From Streptomyces umbrinus (GTDB lineage: Bacteria > Actinomycetota > Actinomycetes > Streptomycetales > Streptomycetaceae): a stretch of DNA of 64,000 bases. Positions 29,667-39,109 of this stretch are shown piece by piece. The DNA lies in assembly GCF_030817415.1 (NCBI RefSeq), contig NZ_JAUSZI010000002.1, forward strand, positions 4,526,001 to 4,590,000, read 5' to 3'. Position 1 is the stretch's first letter, and each line of letters begins with the position of its first letter. Position numbers and translations under genes: made by a program. Under the pieces are notes generated by a model. That model was not told where the DNA came from. It saw nothing but the letters and a program-made list of their open reading frames with translations, and made no database searches.

Positions 29667-31130
29667 GTGACGCAGGCACCCCAGAAGGCTCCGTACACCA
29701 CGAACAACGTCGGAATTCCGGTGGAGAGCGACGAACACTCGCTCACCGTCGGTCCCGACGGCCCGATCCTGCTCCAGGACCACTACCTCATCGAGAAGAT
29801 GGCCCAGTTCAACCGGGAGCGGGTCCCCGAGCGGGTGGTGCACGCCAAGGGCAGTGGCGCGTACGGATTCTTCGAAGTCACCAATGACGTCAGCCAGTTC
29901 ACCAAGGCCGATCTGTTCCAGCCCGGGAAGCGCACGGAGATGCTGGCGCGCTTCTCGACCGTCGCCGGTGAGCAGGGCTCGCCCGACACCTGGCGCGACC
30001 CCCGCGGTTTCGCGCTCAAGTTCTATACCGAGCACGGCAACTACGACCTCGTGGGCAACAACACGCCGGTCTTCTTCGTCCGTGACACGATCAAGTTCCA
30101 GGACTTCATCCGCTCGCAGAAGCGCCACCCGGCGACCGGGCTGCGCAGCAACGACATGCAGTGGGACTTCTGGACGCTCTCGCCCGAGTCGGCACACCAG
30201 GTGACCTGGCTGATGGGCGACCGCGGCATCCCGAAGACGTACCGCCACATGAACGGCTACTCGTCCCACACCTACATGTGGATCAACGGCGCCGGTGAGC
30301 GGTTCTGGGTGAAGTACCACTTCAAGACCGACCAGGGCATCGACTTCCTCACACAGGACGAGGCCGACGAACTCGCCGGTTCGGACGCGGACAAGCACCG
30401 CCGGGACCTGTACGAGTCGATCGAGTCCGGGAACGCGCCGAGCTGGACGCTCAAGGTCCAGATCATGCCGTTCGAGGACGCTGCGGACTACCGCTTCAAC
30501 CCGTTCGACCTGACGAAGGTCTGGCCGCACGGCGACTACCCGCTCATCGACGTCGGCCGGATGACCCTCGACAGGAACCCCGAGGACTACTTCATCCACA
30601 TCGAGCAGGCCGCCTTCGAGCCGTCCAACCTGGTGCCGGGCATCGGCCCCTCGCCGGACAAGATGCTCCTTGGCCGGCTGTTCTCGTACCCGGACACCCA
30701 CCGGTACCGGATCGGCCCCAACTACGCGCAGCTGCCGCCCAACCGGCCGCACGCTCCGGTCAACTCGTACGCCAAGGACGGCCCCATGCGGTACGAGGCG
30801 TCCAACGCGGCCCGCCCGTACGCGCCCAACTCCTACGGCGGGCCCGCGGCCGACTACGGGCGGTTCGGCGATCCGGCGAGCTGGCAGACCCTCGGGGAGC
30901 TGGTGCGCGAGGCGACCGAGCGGCACCGGGAGGACGACGACTGGGGGCAGGCCGGGACGATGGTCCGGCAGGTCCTCGACGACGCCGCCCGGGACCGGCT
31001 CGTGTCGAACGTCAGCGGGCATCTGCAGGCCGATGTGTCCCGGCCCGTGCTGGAGCGTGCGCTGCAGTACTGGCGGAACATCGACAAGGAAATCGGTGAC
31101 CGGATCGCCCACGAGGTCGCTCCGCAGTGA
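29667..31130 (+). CDS. katA: Monofunctional heme catalase
   Basis: 487 residues, a clade-3-like small-subunit catalase that dismutates hydrogen peroxide. The active-site His is in [12 protein letters not shown] and the Asn in [10 protein letters not shown]. The proximal heme Tyr is in [17 protein letters not shown]-contacting segments such as [11 protein letters not shown] are present. The GTG at 29667 follows GGGAGG. A palindrome lies upstream. Convergent with the PBP gene. Confidence 0.95.
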   Translation: MTQAPQKAPYTTNNVGIPVESDEHSLTVGPDGPILLQDHYLIEKMAQFNRERVPERVVHAKGSGAYGFFEVTNDVSQFTKADLFQPGKRTEMLARFSTVAGEQGSPDTWRDPRGFALKFYTEHGNYDLVGNNTPVFFVRDTIKFQDFIRSQKRHPATGLRSNDMQWDFWTLSPESAHQVTWLMGDRGIPKTYRHMNGYSSHTYMWINGAGERFWVKYHFKTDQGIDFLTQDEADELAGSDADKHRRDLYESIESGNAPSWTLKVQIMPFEDAADYRFNPFDLTKVWPHGDYPLIDVGRMTLDRNPEDYFIHIEQAAFEPSNLVPGIGPSPDKMLLGRLFSYPDTHRYRIGPNYAQLPPNRPHAPVNSYAKDGPMRYEASNAARPYAPNSYGGPAADYGRFGDPASWQTLGELVREATERHREDDDWGQAGTMVRQVLDDAARDRLVSNVSGHLQADVSRPVLERALQYWRNIDKEIGDRIAHEVAPQ

Positions 31131-31205
31131 GCGGTCTTTGAAGCGGCGTCGGGGAACTGCGCGCTGTGAGCTGCGCGTTGTTCGTGGCTGGTCGCGCAGC
31201 TCCCC

Positions 31206-31223
31206 GCGCCCCTTACGGGGCGC
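31206..31223. terminator. Short copy of palindrome A after catalase
   Basis: GCGCCCC and GGGGCGC (31206-31223) pair around TTAC, followed by CTCTTTT on the plus strand. The left flank is the usual GTGGCTGGTCGCGCAG. Confidence 0.6.
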
Positions 31224-31242
31224 CTCTTTTGCCGGGGCGCCG

Positions 31243-33591
31243 CTACTGATCCGACTGTGGGTCGTCCGGGTCCGTCGGCAGTTCTATGCCGTCCGGTGGT
31301 GACGGTGCGCTGGTGGTCGGCGTCGGAGGATCCTCGCTCTCGGTCGGGGTCTCCTCGGGACTGCTCTCCGGCGGCGGGCTGGTGGTCGGCGGCTTCGTCG
31401 TCGGATCCTCGGTGCTCGGATCGTCGGACGGGGTCGTCGGCGGCTGAGTGGCCGTCGGCGTGATCGTCGGCTGGACGGCCGCGCCCTGGTCGGTGTCCAG
31501 GTCGAACTTGGAGACACTGCCCATCACGCCGAAGGTGTACGTCGCCCATATCTGGGCCGGGAAGCCACCGCCGTTGACCCGGCCGCCGCCGGCCGCGCCC
31601 TGCAGCGTGACCTGGCTGAACGCCTTGACCTTCACCGGCTTGTCCTTGCCGCAGCGGGTCGTGCCCGCCTTGGCCGCCTCGCCGAAGACACCCACCGAGG
31701 TGACGAGCTTGGGCGTGTAGCCGGTGAACCAGGCCGACTTGTTGCAGTCGGACGTACCGGTCTTGCCCGCGACCTGCTGGCCGTCACGGGCCGGGTTGTC
31801 GCGTACGGACGTCTTGGCCGTACCGTCGTCGACCACGCCGGTCAGCACCGAGGTGACCGTGTCGGCGGCCTCGGGGCTGATGACCTGGTCGCCGATCGGG
31901 TCCGGGAACTTGACCGCCCGGTCCTTGTGCTCGACCGACTTCACGAGGGCCGGCGTGACCTTCTTGCCGTGGTTGTCGAGCGTCGCGTAGACGCCCGCCA
32001 TCTCCAGCGGGCTCGCGCCCATCGTGCCGAGGGTCTGGGCGGGCACCGACTTGGCGCCCTCGACGTCCATGCCGAGGTCGCCCGCGGTCTTCATGACCTG
32101 GTCCATGCCGACGTCGACGCCCAGCTGGGCGAAGACGGAGTTGATGGACTTGTTCATCGCGGTCTGGACGGTGACGTCTCCGTAGTCGACGTCGTCCTCG
32201 TTCGGCGGGGCGAAGCCGACCTTCTTGCCGTCGTCGACGACGGGACGCTTGCTGGTGCCGTCGTAGATGGTCTTCGCCGTGACCGGCGTGCCGTCCTGTG
32301 TCTCGGCGTCCTTGTCGACGGCCGCGGCCAGGATCAGCGGCTTGAAGGTGGAGGCGGGCTGGTAGTCGCGGCGCGTCGCGTTGTTCGTGTAGTGCTTCAC
32401 GTAGTCCACGCCGCCGTACATCGCGAGGACCCTGCCGGTCTTCGGGTCGACGGACGCGGCACCGGCCTGGACGTCGGCGTCGATGTTCCGCTTCTCGGCG
32501 TCCAGCTTGCTGGTCAGCTGGCTCTTGACCGACTTCTCCAGCTGGGCCTGCTTCTTCTTGTCGATGTTCAGGGTGATCGTCCAGCCGCCGGCCTTGACCA
32601 TGGTCTCGGCCTCATCCATGTCCGCGGCCGTGCCCTGCGCGACGAGCTGCTTCTTCAGCGCGGTGTCGGCGGCCTCCACCAGGTAGCCGGCCTGGCCCTG
32701 CAGACCGGGCGCGCCCTTGGGGTCCTTCGGCACGGGGAACTTCATGCCGTCGCGCTTGGCGGAGCTGAGCCAGCCCTCCTCGACCATGTTGTCCAGGACG
32801 TAGTTCCAGCGGGCGGTGACCAGCTTCTTGCTGGTGTCGCTCGCGACCGCCCAGTCGTACTGGCTCGGCGCCTGGAGCAGTGCGGCGAGGTACGCGCCCT
32901 GCGCGACGTCGAGGTCCACCGCGTCGACGCGGTAGTAGGCCTGCGCGGCGGCCTGGATGCCCCACGCGTTGCGGCCGTAGTAGCTGGTGTTCATGTAGCC
33001 CGCGAGGATGTCGTCCTTGGACTCCTGGCGGTCCACCTTCAGGGAGATGACCAGTTCCTTCAGCTTGCGCGTGACGGTCTGGTCCTGCGTCAGGTAGTAG
33101 TTCTTGACGTACTGCTGGGTGATCGTCGAACCACCCTGCTTGCCCTTGCCGGAGAGGGTGTTGAGCAGACCGCGGGCCGTGCCCTTGAAGTCGACGCCGG
33201 CGTCCTCGTAGAAGGACTTGTTCTCGGCGGCGACGAAGGTCATCCGGACGCCCTTGGAGACCTGGTCCAGGTCGACGAGCTCGCGGTTGACGTCGCCGTC
33301 GCGGGCGAGCGTGTCGCCGTTGCTGTACTTGTAGATGTTGCTCTGCTGGACCGCGGCGGCGTTGCCCTTGGGAACGTCGATCATCAGGTACAGAGCGACG
33401 AAGGCCGCCATCCCGAGCAGACAGAGGCCGAAGAACGTACCGAGGAGCTTCTTCCAGGTGAAGAAGCGACGTATGCCACTCTTCGCGCCGGCCTTGGCAC
33501 CACCCTTGGCGCCGGCTCTGGACGAGCGCTTCGGCGCTGCGCGGTGTCCACCGCCGCGCTGCCGCGCTCGTCTTTCTTCCGCTCGTCCCAT
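31243..33591 (-). CDS. Class A penicillin-binding protein (GT51 + transpeptidase)
   Basis: 782 residues. A basic cytoplasmic N-terminus and one membrane anchor (about 50-72) precede the glycosyltransferase domain with the catalytic Glu in AAENKSFYED (about 122), QGGSTITQQ and NTSYYGRNAWGI. The transpeptidase domain has SxxK in PASTFKP (about 413), SIN and the KTG motif in VAGKTGTS. A Thr/Pro-rich acidic tail of about 100 residues follows. It polymerises and cross-links peptidoglycan outside the membrane. Monocistronic. Confidence 0.94.
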   Translation of the reverse strand: MGRAEERRARQRGGGHRAAPKRSSRAGAKGGAKAGAKSGIRRFFTWKKLLGTFFGLCLLGMAAFVALYLMIDVPKGNAAAVQQSNIYKYSNGDTLARDGDVNRELVDLDQVSKGVRMTFVAAENKSFYEDAGVDFKGTARGLLNTLSGKGKQGGSTITQQYVKNYYLTQDQTVTRKLKELVISLKVDRQESKDDILAGYMNTSYYGRNAWGIQAAAQAYYRVDAVDLDVAQGAYLAALLQAPSQYDWAVASDTSKKLVTARWNYVLDNMVEEGWLSSAKRDGMKFPVPKDPKGAPGLQGQAGYLVEAADTALKKQLVAQGTAADMDEAETMVKAGGWTITLNIDKKKQAQLEKSVKSQLTSKLDAEKRNIDADVQAGAASVDPKTGRVLAMYGGVDYVKHYTNNATRRDYQPASTFKPLILAAAVDKDAETQDGTPVTAKTIYDGTSKRPVVDDGKKVGFAPPNEDDVDYGDVTVQTAMNKSINSVFAQLGVDVGMDQVMKTAGDLGMDVEGAKSVPAQTLGTMGASPLEMAGVYATLDNHGKKVTPALVKSVEHKDRAVKFPDPIGDQVISPEAADTVTSVLTGVVDDGTAKTSVRDNPARDGQQVAGKTGTSDCNKSAWFTGYTPKLVTSVGVFGEAAKAGTTRCGKDKPVKVKAFSQVTLQGAAGGGRVNGGGFPAQIWATYTFGVMGSVSKFDLDTDQGAAVQPTITPTATQPPTTPSDDPSTEDPTTKPPTTSPPPESSPEETPTESEDPPTPTTSAPSPPDGIELPTDPDDPQSDQ

Positions 33592-33796
33592 GGGTCCGAT
33601 CCGCTCCGCTTCCGTCTCTCGTGTCTCACAGGTTCACAGCTCAGGTCAGCTCAGCAAACTAACACCGCGCGTGGGGACATAGGACGCTCGATCCCGTCTT
33701 TTGCGGACGTGACAATCAGCACCTGTCCCGACGTGTCCCTATGGAACCGACGATTCGGATGAGTAGAAGGTTGCTGTGGCGGGTAAAGTGTTATCA

Positions 33797-33817
33797 CTTA
33801 GCTATCATCAAGCTAAG
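33797..33817 (+). promoter_or_regulatory. Inverted repeat CTTAGCT-N7-AGCTAAG before the SPFH gene
   Basis: A perfect 7-bp inverted repeat with a 7-nt spacer in an AT-rich patch, 59 bp upstream of the start. It overlaps possible -10 sequences (TAGCTA/TATCAT), so it may be an operator. Confidence 0.45.
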
Positions 33818-33876
33818 GGCTCGCGCGACGAGCCGCGGCACCGCGAGACACCGCACCACGAAACGGGGGATCACCC

Positions 33877-34884
33877 GTGTCCACGCACGACACTCCACAC
33901 TCCGCCGACGTACCCGAGATGCCCGCACCGCGCGTCCGGGAGTCCGTCGCGCACAGCATCGGCGGCGGGCTCGCGCTGCTGCTCGGGCTGGTCGGACTGC
34001 CGGCGGGCGCCGGAATGATCGTCAGCGCCACCGCGGTGGACTCCACCGGCGGCAAGGCCGCGCTGATCGTGTTCGGCATCCTGATCGGCCTCGCGGCCTT
34101 CATCGCCATGTGCGGTCTGAACATGGTGGCGCCGGGCGAGGTCCGCGTCGTCCAGCTCTTCGGCCGCCGCCGGGGGACGATCCGCGAGGACGGCCTGCGC
34201 TGGGTGAACCCTCCCCCACTCTCGACTGCGCTCGAGCGGGGGGACCCCCATTCGTCCCGTACGAAGATCTCGACGCGGGTACGCAATCACGAGACGGCCG
34301 TCCTCAAGGTCAACGACGCGTACGGCAACCCGATCGAGCTCGCCGCGGTCGTGGTGTGGAAGGTCGAGGACACCGCGCAGGCGAGCTTCGAGGTGGACGA
34401 CTTCCCGGAGTTCGTCGCCACCCAGACCGAGGCGGCGGTGCGTCACATCGCCATCGAGTACCCGTACGACGCCCATGACGAGGACGGTCTGTCGCTGCGG
34501 GGCAACGCCGAGGAGATCACCGAGAAGCTCGCCGTCGAACTGCACGCGCGCGTGGAGGCCGCGGGTGTCCAGATCATCGAGTCCCGCTTCACACATCTCG
34601 CGTACGCTCCCGAGATCGCCTCGGCGATGCTCCAGCGGCAGCAGGCGGGTGCGGTCGTCGCCGCGCGGCGGCAGATCGTGGACGGTGCGGTCGGCATGGT
34701 CGAGGACGCGCTCGCCCGGATCACCATCGGGGTCCCCCCGGCCGAGGCTGTTCGAGGCTGGGGGAGGGACATCGTCGAGCTGGACTCCGAGCGGAAGGCG
34801 GCGATGGTGTCGAACCTGTTGGTGGTCCTGTGCGGGGACCGCGCCCCGCAGCCCGTCCTCAACACGGGGTGCCTCTACCAGTGA
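33877..34884 (+). CDS. SPFH/band-7 domain membrane protein carrying two repeat insertions
   Basis: 335 residues. A short N-terminal region is followed by two transmembrane helices (about 25-80) and an SPFH domain starting at MVAPGEVRVVQLFG, continuing through NHETAVLKVNDAYGNPIELA and VRHIAIEYPYDAHDEDG. Members scaffold membrane microdomains. In-frame palindromic repeats interrupt it at residues about 111-125 (PPPLSTALERGDPH) and 285-297 (IGVPPAEAVRGWG), where I expect continuous family sequence. The second insertion is close to the normal DIVELDxERKAAMVSNLL. Overlaps the RHH gene by 4 bp. Confidence 0.88.
   Translation: MSTHDTPHSADVPEMPAPRVRESVAHSIGGGLALLLGLVGLPAGAGMIVSATAVDSTGGKAALIVFGILIGLAAFIAMCGLNMVAPGEVRVVQLFGRRRGTIREDGLRWVNPPPLSTALERGDPHSSRTKISTRVRNHETAVLKVNDAYGNPIELAAVVVWKVEDTAQASFEVDDFPEFVATQTEAAVRHIAIEYPYDAHDEDGLSLRGNAEEITEKLAVELHARVEAAGVQIIESRFTHLAYAPEIASAMLQRQQAGAVVAARRQIVDGAVGMVEDALARITIGVPPAEAVRGWGRDIVELDSERKAAMVSNLLVVLCGDRAPQPVLNTGCLYQ
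34209..34250 (+). repeat. Palindromic repeat B inside the SPFH gene (first copy)
   Basis: A 42-bp sequence nearly identical to the intergenic copy at 24521-24562 (CCCTCCCCCACTCTCG, then CGCTCGAGCGGGGGGACCCC). It reads through in frame as Pro-rich sequence, so it adds 14 codons without a stop. Confidence 0.8.
34729..34768 (-). repeat. Palindromic repeat B inside the SPFH gene (second, inverted copy)
   Basis: GGGGTCCCCCCGGCCGAGGC, then TGTTCGAGGCTGGGGGAGGG, is a diverged reverse-orientation copy of repeat B. It is also read in frame. Confidence 0.7.
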
Positions 34885-35129
34885 CCTCACCTTCCGAGGG
34901 GGCTTCCCCCCAGCGGCGGCCGCAGCAGCGCAAGCAGGTGCTGTTGCGGCTGGATCCGCTCGTGTACGAGGCGCTTGCCCGGTGGGCCGGCGACGAGCTG
35001 CGCTCCGCCAACGCGCAGATCGAGTTCCTGCTGCGGAGGGCGCTGGCGGAAACGGGGCGCCTTCCCGGCGGGGCTGGACCGATACCTCGCCGTGGCCGGC
35101 CTCCCCTTTCCGGGGAGCCCGAGGACTAG
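34881..35129 (+). CDS. Ribbon-helix-helix (Arc-like) protein
   Basis: 82 residues from GTG 34881, which overlaps the SPFH stop (GTGA). The core QRKQVLLRLDPLVYEALARW, then AGDELRSANAQIEFLLRRAL, is a ribbon-helix-helix fold seen in small DNA-binding proteins and antitoxins. A Pro/Gly-rich basic tail follows. No toxin gene is adjacent; coupling to the SPFH gene suggests a conserved pair. The DNA target is unknown. Confidence 0.82.
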   Translation: MTSPSEGASPQRRPQQRKQVLLRLDPLVYEALARWAGDELRSANAQIEFLLRRALAETGRLPGGAGPIPRRGRPPLSGEPED

Positions 35130-35176
35130 ACGGCCGGACAGGCTGCGATGTGCCTGCGGGTGCGTTGTGGCTGGTC

Positions 35177-35225
35177 GCGCAGTTCCCCGCGCCCCTGAAG
35201 ACCTAGGGGCGCGGGGGGGAACTGC
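35177..35225. terminator. Palindrome A copy after the RHH gene
   Basis: GCGCAGTTCCCCGCGCCCCT (from 35177) pairs imperfectly with 35205-35225, which carries two extra G. Preceded by GTGGCTGGTC as in other copies. Confidence 0.65.
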
Positions 35226-35343
35226 ACAGGCTTTTGGGGGTTCGGAAAAGGTCCTGACACCCCACCCGTCACCCCAGTGACAGAACCGTGACAATCAAGC
35301 CTGACCTGCGGACCCGTACGCCTCGAACGCGGCTGTCCACGGT

Positions 35344-35366
35344 GCGTATACACGCGGTGTATACGC
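35344..35366. promoter_or_regulatory. PadR-type operator GCGTATACAC-GCG-GTGTATACGC
   Basis: A perfect 10-3-10 inverted repeat 20 bp before the PadR start, with a further half-like TGTGTACA at 35370. ATACAC/GTGTAT arms are typical of PadR-family sites. It overlaps the expected promoter, so autorepression is likely. Confidence 0.65.
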
Positions 35367-35385
35367 CCTGTGTACAGTGCTCCGC

Positions 35386-35910
35386 ATGTCCATCGGTCAC
35401 ACGCTCCTAGGACTCCTGGAGTCCGGGCCCCGCCACGGTTACGACCTGAAGCGGGCCTTCGACGAGAAGTTCGGTCACGACCGGCCGCTCCACTACGGCC
35501 AGGTCTATTCGACGATGTCCCGGCTGCTGAAGAACGGCCTCGTGGAGGTCGACGGGATAGAGGCGGGCGACGGCCCCGAGCGCAAGCGGTACGCGATCAC
35601 CGAGGCGGGCGTCACCGACGTCCAGCGGTGGCTCGCCACACCGGAGAAGCCGGAGCCCTACCTCCAGTCGACCCTCTACACGAAGGTCGTCCTCGCCCTC
35701 CTGACGCACCGCGACGCGTCCGGGATCCTCGACACCCAGCGCGCCGAGCACCTGCGCATGATGCGGATGCTCACCGACCGCAAGCGCAAGGGCGATCTCG
35801 CCGACCAGCTGATCTGCGACCACGCACTCTTCCATCTCGAAGCCGACCTGCGCTGGCTGGAACTCACCGCCGCGCGCCTCGGCAAGCTCGCAGAGGCGGT
35901 GACTCGATGA
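35386..35910 (+). CDS. PadR-family transcriptional regulator
   Basis: 174 residues. The winged-helix N-terminal half has IGHTLLGLLESGPRHGYDLK, FDEKFGHDRPLHYGQVYSTM and LEKxGLVE-type LLKNGLVEVDG. The C-terminal half is the Vir_act_alpha_C helical dimerisation domain. The ATG at 35386 has no ribosome-binding site and lies 7 bp after TACAGT, consistent with a leaderless mRNA. Its stop overlaps the ABC ATPase start (ATGA). It probably represses this transporter operon and responds to its substrate. Confidence 0.9.
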   Translation: MSIGHTLLGLLESGPRHGYDLKRAFDEKFGHDRPLHYGQVYSTMSRLLKNGLVEVDGIEAGDGPERKRYAITEAGVTDVQRWLATPEKPEPYLQSTLYTKVVLALLTHRDASGILDTQRAEHLRMMRMLTDRKRKGDLADQLICDHALFHLEADLRWLELTAARLGKLAEAVTR

Positions 35911-36593
35911 CCCCCGCAGGCTCCCTGCTCGTGGCCCACGACCTGCGCAAGGCGTACGGCCCCACCAACGCCCTGGACGGCGCCGGGTTCAACATCCACC
36001 CGGGCGAGGTCGTCGCCGTGATGGGCCCCTCGGGCTCCGGCAAGTCGACCCTCCTGCACTGCCTCGCCGGCATCGTGACGCCCGACTCGGGCTCGATCAT
36101 GTACGGCGGCCAGGAAATGGCCACCATGAACGACGCCCAGCGCAGCGCGCTGCGCCGCTCCCAGTTCGGCTTCGTCTTCCAGTTCGGCCAGCTCGTACCG
36201 GAGCTGACCTGCGTCGAGAACGTGGCCCTGCCGCTGCGGCTCAACGGCGCCTCCCGCAAGGAGGCCGAGCGCACCGCCCTGGCGCGGATGGAGCAGCTGG
36301 AGGTCGACGACCTCAAGGCCAAGCGGCCCGGCGAGGTCTCCGGCGGCCAGGGCCAGCGCGTCGCCGTCGCCCGCGCCCTGGTCACCGACCCGCGCGTGCT
36401 GTTCGCCGACGAGCCCACCGGCGCCCTCGACTCCCTCAACGGCGAACGCGTGATGGAGCTGCTCACCGACGCCGCCCGCTCCGCCAACGCCGCCGTCGTC
36501 CTCGTCACCCACGAGGCCCGCGTCGCCGCCTACTCGGACCGCGAGATCGTCGTACGCGACGGCAAGTCCCGGGACATGGAGCGCGTCGTATGA
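35907..36593 (+). CDS. ABC transporter ATP-binding protein (MacB/LolD type)
   Basis: 228 residues. Walker A GPSGSGKST, Q-loop FGFVFQFGQL, signature VSGGQGQRVAVARAL, Walker B VLFADEPTGALDS and the H-loop VTHEARVA are intact. MacB/LolD-type ATPases pair with FtsX-like permeases in export or envelope tasks rather than uptake. Translationally coupled on both sides (ATGA overlaps). Confidence 0.94.
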   Translation: MTPAGSLLVAHDLRKAYGPTNALDGAGFNIHPGEVVAVMGPSGSGKSTLLHCLAGIVTPDSGSIMYGGQEMATMNDAQRSALRRSQFGFVFQFGQLVPELTCVENVALPLRLNGASRKEAERTALARMEQLEVDDLKAKRPGEVSGGQGQRVAVARALVTDPRVLFADEPTGALDSLNGERVMELLTDAARSANAAVVLVTHEARVAAYSDREIVVRDGKSRDMERVV

Positions 36594-38923
36594 GTGCACG
36601 CCAGTGGTCGAAGGACCTGGCCATGGGCGCCAAGTTCGCGTTCACCGGGGGCCGCGAGGGCTGGGTCCGCGTCCTGCTCACGGGCGTGGGAGTCGGTCTC
36701 GGTGTGGCGCTGCTGCTGCTCACCACCGCGATACCGAGCGCGATGCAGGCACGGTCCGACCGCGAGAACGCGCGCACGGACATGACGTTCGGCGAGACCG
36801 AGCCGCCCAAGGCCGACAACACCGTGCTCGTCGCGAACGTCGACACCGAGTTCCGCAGCCACGACATCCGCGGCCGCCAACTAGAGCCCGAGGGCCTGCG
36901 GGCACCGCTGCCGCCGGGGCTGAAGAAGTTCCCCGCGCCGGGCGAGATGGTCGTGTCGCCCGCGCTCAAGGAGCTGCTGGAGTCCAAGGACGCCAAGCTG
37001 CTGCATGAGCGGCTGCCGGAGCGGATCACCGGCACGATCAGCGAGCCGGGCCTCATCGGTTCGGCCGAACTCGCCTTCTACGCGGGCGGCGAGAACCTGG
37101 CCCGGTACCACGGCGGCGCCAACGTCACCCGTATCAACACCTTCCAGGGGGAGGAGGAGCCCGCGGAGGAGATGGACCCGGTCCTGCTGCTGCTCGTCCT
37201 CACGGTCTTCGTGGTGCTGCTGATGCCCGTCGGCGTCTTCATCGCCGCGGCCGTACGCTTCGGCGGCGAGCGGCGCGACCGCAGGCTCGCGGCACTGCGG
37301 CTGGTCGGCGCCGACAGCCGCATGACCCGCCGGATCGCCGCGGGCGAGGCACTCTCCGGCGCGGTGCTCGGGCTGCTCTTCGGCACCGGCTTCTTCCTGA
37401 TCGGCCGTCAGATCGCGGGCTCCGTCGAGGTCTTCGGCTTCAGCGTCTTCCCGAGCTACCTCAACCCGACGCCCGTACTCGCCGTCCTGATCGCCGTCGC
37501 GGTCCCGGCGGCCGCGGTCGCGGTGACGCTGCTCGCCCTGCGCGGTGTGGTCATCGAGCCGCTCGGCGTGGTGCGCACGGCCAGGCCCGCGCGACGCCGT
37601 CTGTGGTGGCGGCTGCTGCTGCCGCTGGGCGGTATCGGGCTGCTCGTCCCGATGATCGGGAAGGGCACCGAGAACGGGAACTTCAACGAGTACATGGTGA
37701 CCGGTGGCGTCATCCTGCTCCTCGTCGGCATCACCGCGCTGCTGCCGTGGATCGTGGAGGCCGTCGTGGCCCGGCTGAACTCGGGCTCGGTCTCCTGGCA
37801 ACTGGCGGTCCGCAGGCTCCAGTTGAGCAGCGGTACGGCGGCCCGCATGGTGAACGGCATCGCGGTGGCGGTGGCCGGCGCGATCGCCCTGCAGATGCTG
37901 TTCGCCGGAGTCCAGGGCGACTACACGGAGTCCACCGGCAACGACCTCTCGCGCGCCCAGATGCAGATGTCCGTACCGAGGACCGCCCCACTCGCCGAGG
38001 CCCGGCAGTCCCTCGCCGAGACCCGTGGTGTGCGCCAGGCCATGGCGCTCTCCGACGGCTGGCTGGGCGCGGGCAGGAAGGACCCCGAGACGACCACGCA
38101 GCTGACCGTCGGCGACTGCGCCTCCCTGCGCGAGGTGGCGAAGCTGCCCTCGTGCCGCGAGGGTGACGTCTTCGCGGTGCACGGCGCCGATTACGACACG
38201 GACACCCCGAAGCTCGCCGCACCCGGCGGGAAGCTCTACATCGACCCCTCCTACAGCGGGGAAGAGAAGGGCAAGGAGGTCGCCTGGACGGTGCCGCGGG
38301 GCATCATGAAGGCCGCCCCGGGCAATGACCCGAAGGGCTGGGAGCGGGGCGGTTTCCTGTTCACCCCGAGCGCGCTGCCCACCGCGGCGGCCTCGACCCT
38401 CGACGGGCAGATCTATCTGCAGCTCGACATGGCGGTCCCGGACGTGCAGGAACTCGTACGCAACACCGCGGCGAAGGTGGACCCGCTCTCGAGCCCCTGG
38501 TCGTACTCGGCGACTGAGCGCTCCGACACCTTCGACTCCATCCGCACCGGACTGTTCGTCGGTGCGGCCTGTGTTCTCGCGCTGATCGGGGCGAGCCTGC
38601 TCGTCTCACAGCTGGAGCAGCTGCGCGAGCGCAAGAAGCTCCTGTCGGTCCTCGTCGCCTTCGGCACCCGGCGCCGCACGCTGAGCCTGTCAGTGCTGTG
38701 GCAGACCGCGATCCCGGTCGCCCTCGGCCTGCTCCTCGCCTCGGTGGTGGGCCTCACCCTGGGCGCGGTCCTGCTGAAGATGACGGACACCAAGGTGACC
38801 GTCGACTGGCTGAGCGTCCTGGCCATGACGGGCATCGGCTCGGCGGTCGTCCTCGTGGTGACGGCCCTCAGTGTGCCGCCGCTGCTGCGGCTGATGCGCC
38901 CGGACGGGCTGCGTACGGAGTAA
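36590..38923 (+). CDS. FtsX-like ABC transporter permease
   Basis: 777 residues in the double-FtsX arrangement. The first transmembrane helix (about 20-42) is followed by a long extracytoplasmic domain, then helices near 195-220, 255-285 and 305-325. A central pair and a second extracytoplasmic domain come next, and three C-terminal helices end at the LRTE tail. The LAALRLVGADSRMTRRIAAGEA segment is the coupling motif of the first FtsX domain; LLSVLVAFGTRRRTL is that of the second. It probably exports an antimicrobial or lipid-like compound under PadR control. Confidence 0.9.
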   Translation: MSARQWSKDLAMGAKFAFTGGREGWVRVLLTGVGVGLGVALLLLTTAIPSAMQARSDRENARTDMTFGETEPPKADNTVLVANVDTEFRSHDIRGRQLEPEGLRAPLPPGLKKFPAPGEMVVSPALKELLESKDAKLLHERLPERITGTISEPGLIGSAELAFYAGGENLARYHGGANVTRINTFQGEEEPAEEMDPVLLLLVLTVFVVLLMPVGVFIAAAVRFGGERRDRRLAALRLVGADSRMTRRIAAGEALSGAVLGLLFGTGFFLIGRQIAGSVEVFGFSVFPSYLNPTPVLAVLIAVAVPAAAVAVTLLALRGVVIEPLGVVRTARPARRRLWWRLLLPLGGIGLLVPMIGKGTENGNFNEYMVTGGVILLLVGITALLPWIVEAVVARLNSGSVSWQLAVRRLQLSSGTAARMVNGIAVAVAGAIALQMLFAGVQGDYTESTGNDLSRAQMQMSVPRTAPLAEARQSLAETRGVRQAMALSDGWLGAGRKDPETTTQLTVGDCASLREVAKLPSCREGDVFAVHGADYDTDTPKLAAPGGKLYIDPSYSGEEKGKEVAWTVPRGIMKAAPGNDPKGWERGGFLFTPSALPTAAASTLDGQIYLQLDMAVPDVQELVRNTAAKVDPLSSPWSYSATERSDTFDSIRTGLFVGAACVLALIGASLLVSQLEQLRERKKLLSVLVAFGTRRRTLSLSVLWQTAIPVALGLLLASVVGLTLGAVLLKMTDTKVTVDWLSVLAMTGIGSAVVLVVTALSVPPLLRLMRPDGLRTE

Positions 38924-38943
38924 CGCGCCTGTCGGCACGCCCC

Positions 38944-38978
38944 ACGGCTGCGCCCCCGAGAAGAAGGGGCGCAGCCGT
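38944..38978 (+). terminator. Hairpin after the ABC operon
   Basis: ACGGCTGCGCCCC (38944-38956) pairs perfectly with 38966-38978 around a 9-nt loop. Confidence 0.75.
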
Positions 38979-39109
38979 TGCCGACGTCATCATCCGGCTT
39001 GCCCCGACCTGGCCTGTTTCACCGGCCAGTTGCTCCATGGCAGTCTTGGCGGGTCCAAACCGCACGGAAGGCCGCGTAGCGGTCTCTTCCGTCACCCAAG
39101 AGGAGCCCC

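Noticed and set aside
29274..31112. Long minus-strand open frame (612 codons) opposite catalase
   Set aside because: Catalase motifs on the plus strand are complete; the opposite frame has no domain signature.
34881..35129. Toxin-antitoxin pair around the RHH protein
   Set aside because: The only coupled neighbour is the SPFH membrane protein; no toxin-like gene is adjacent.
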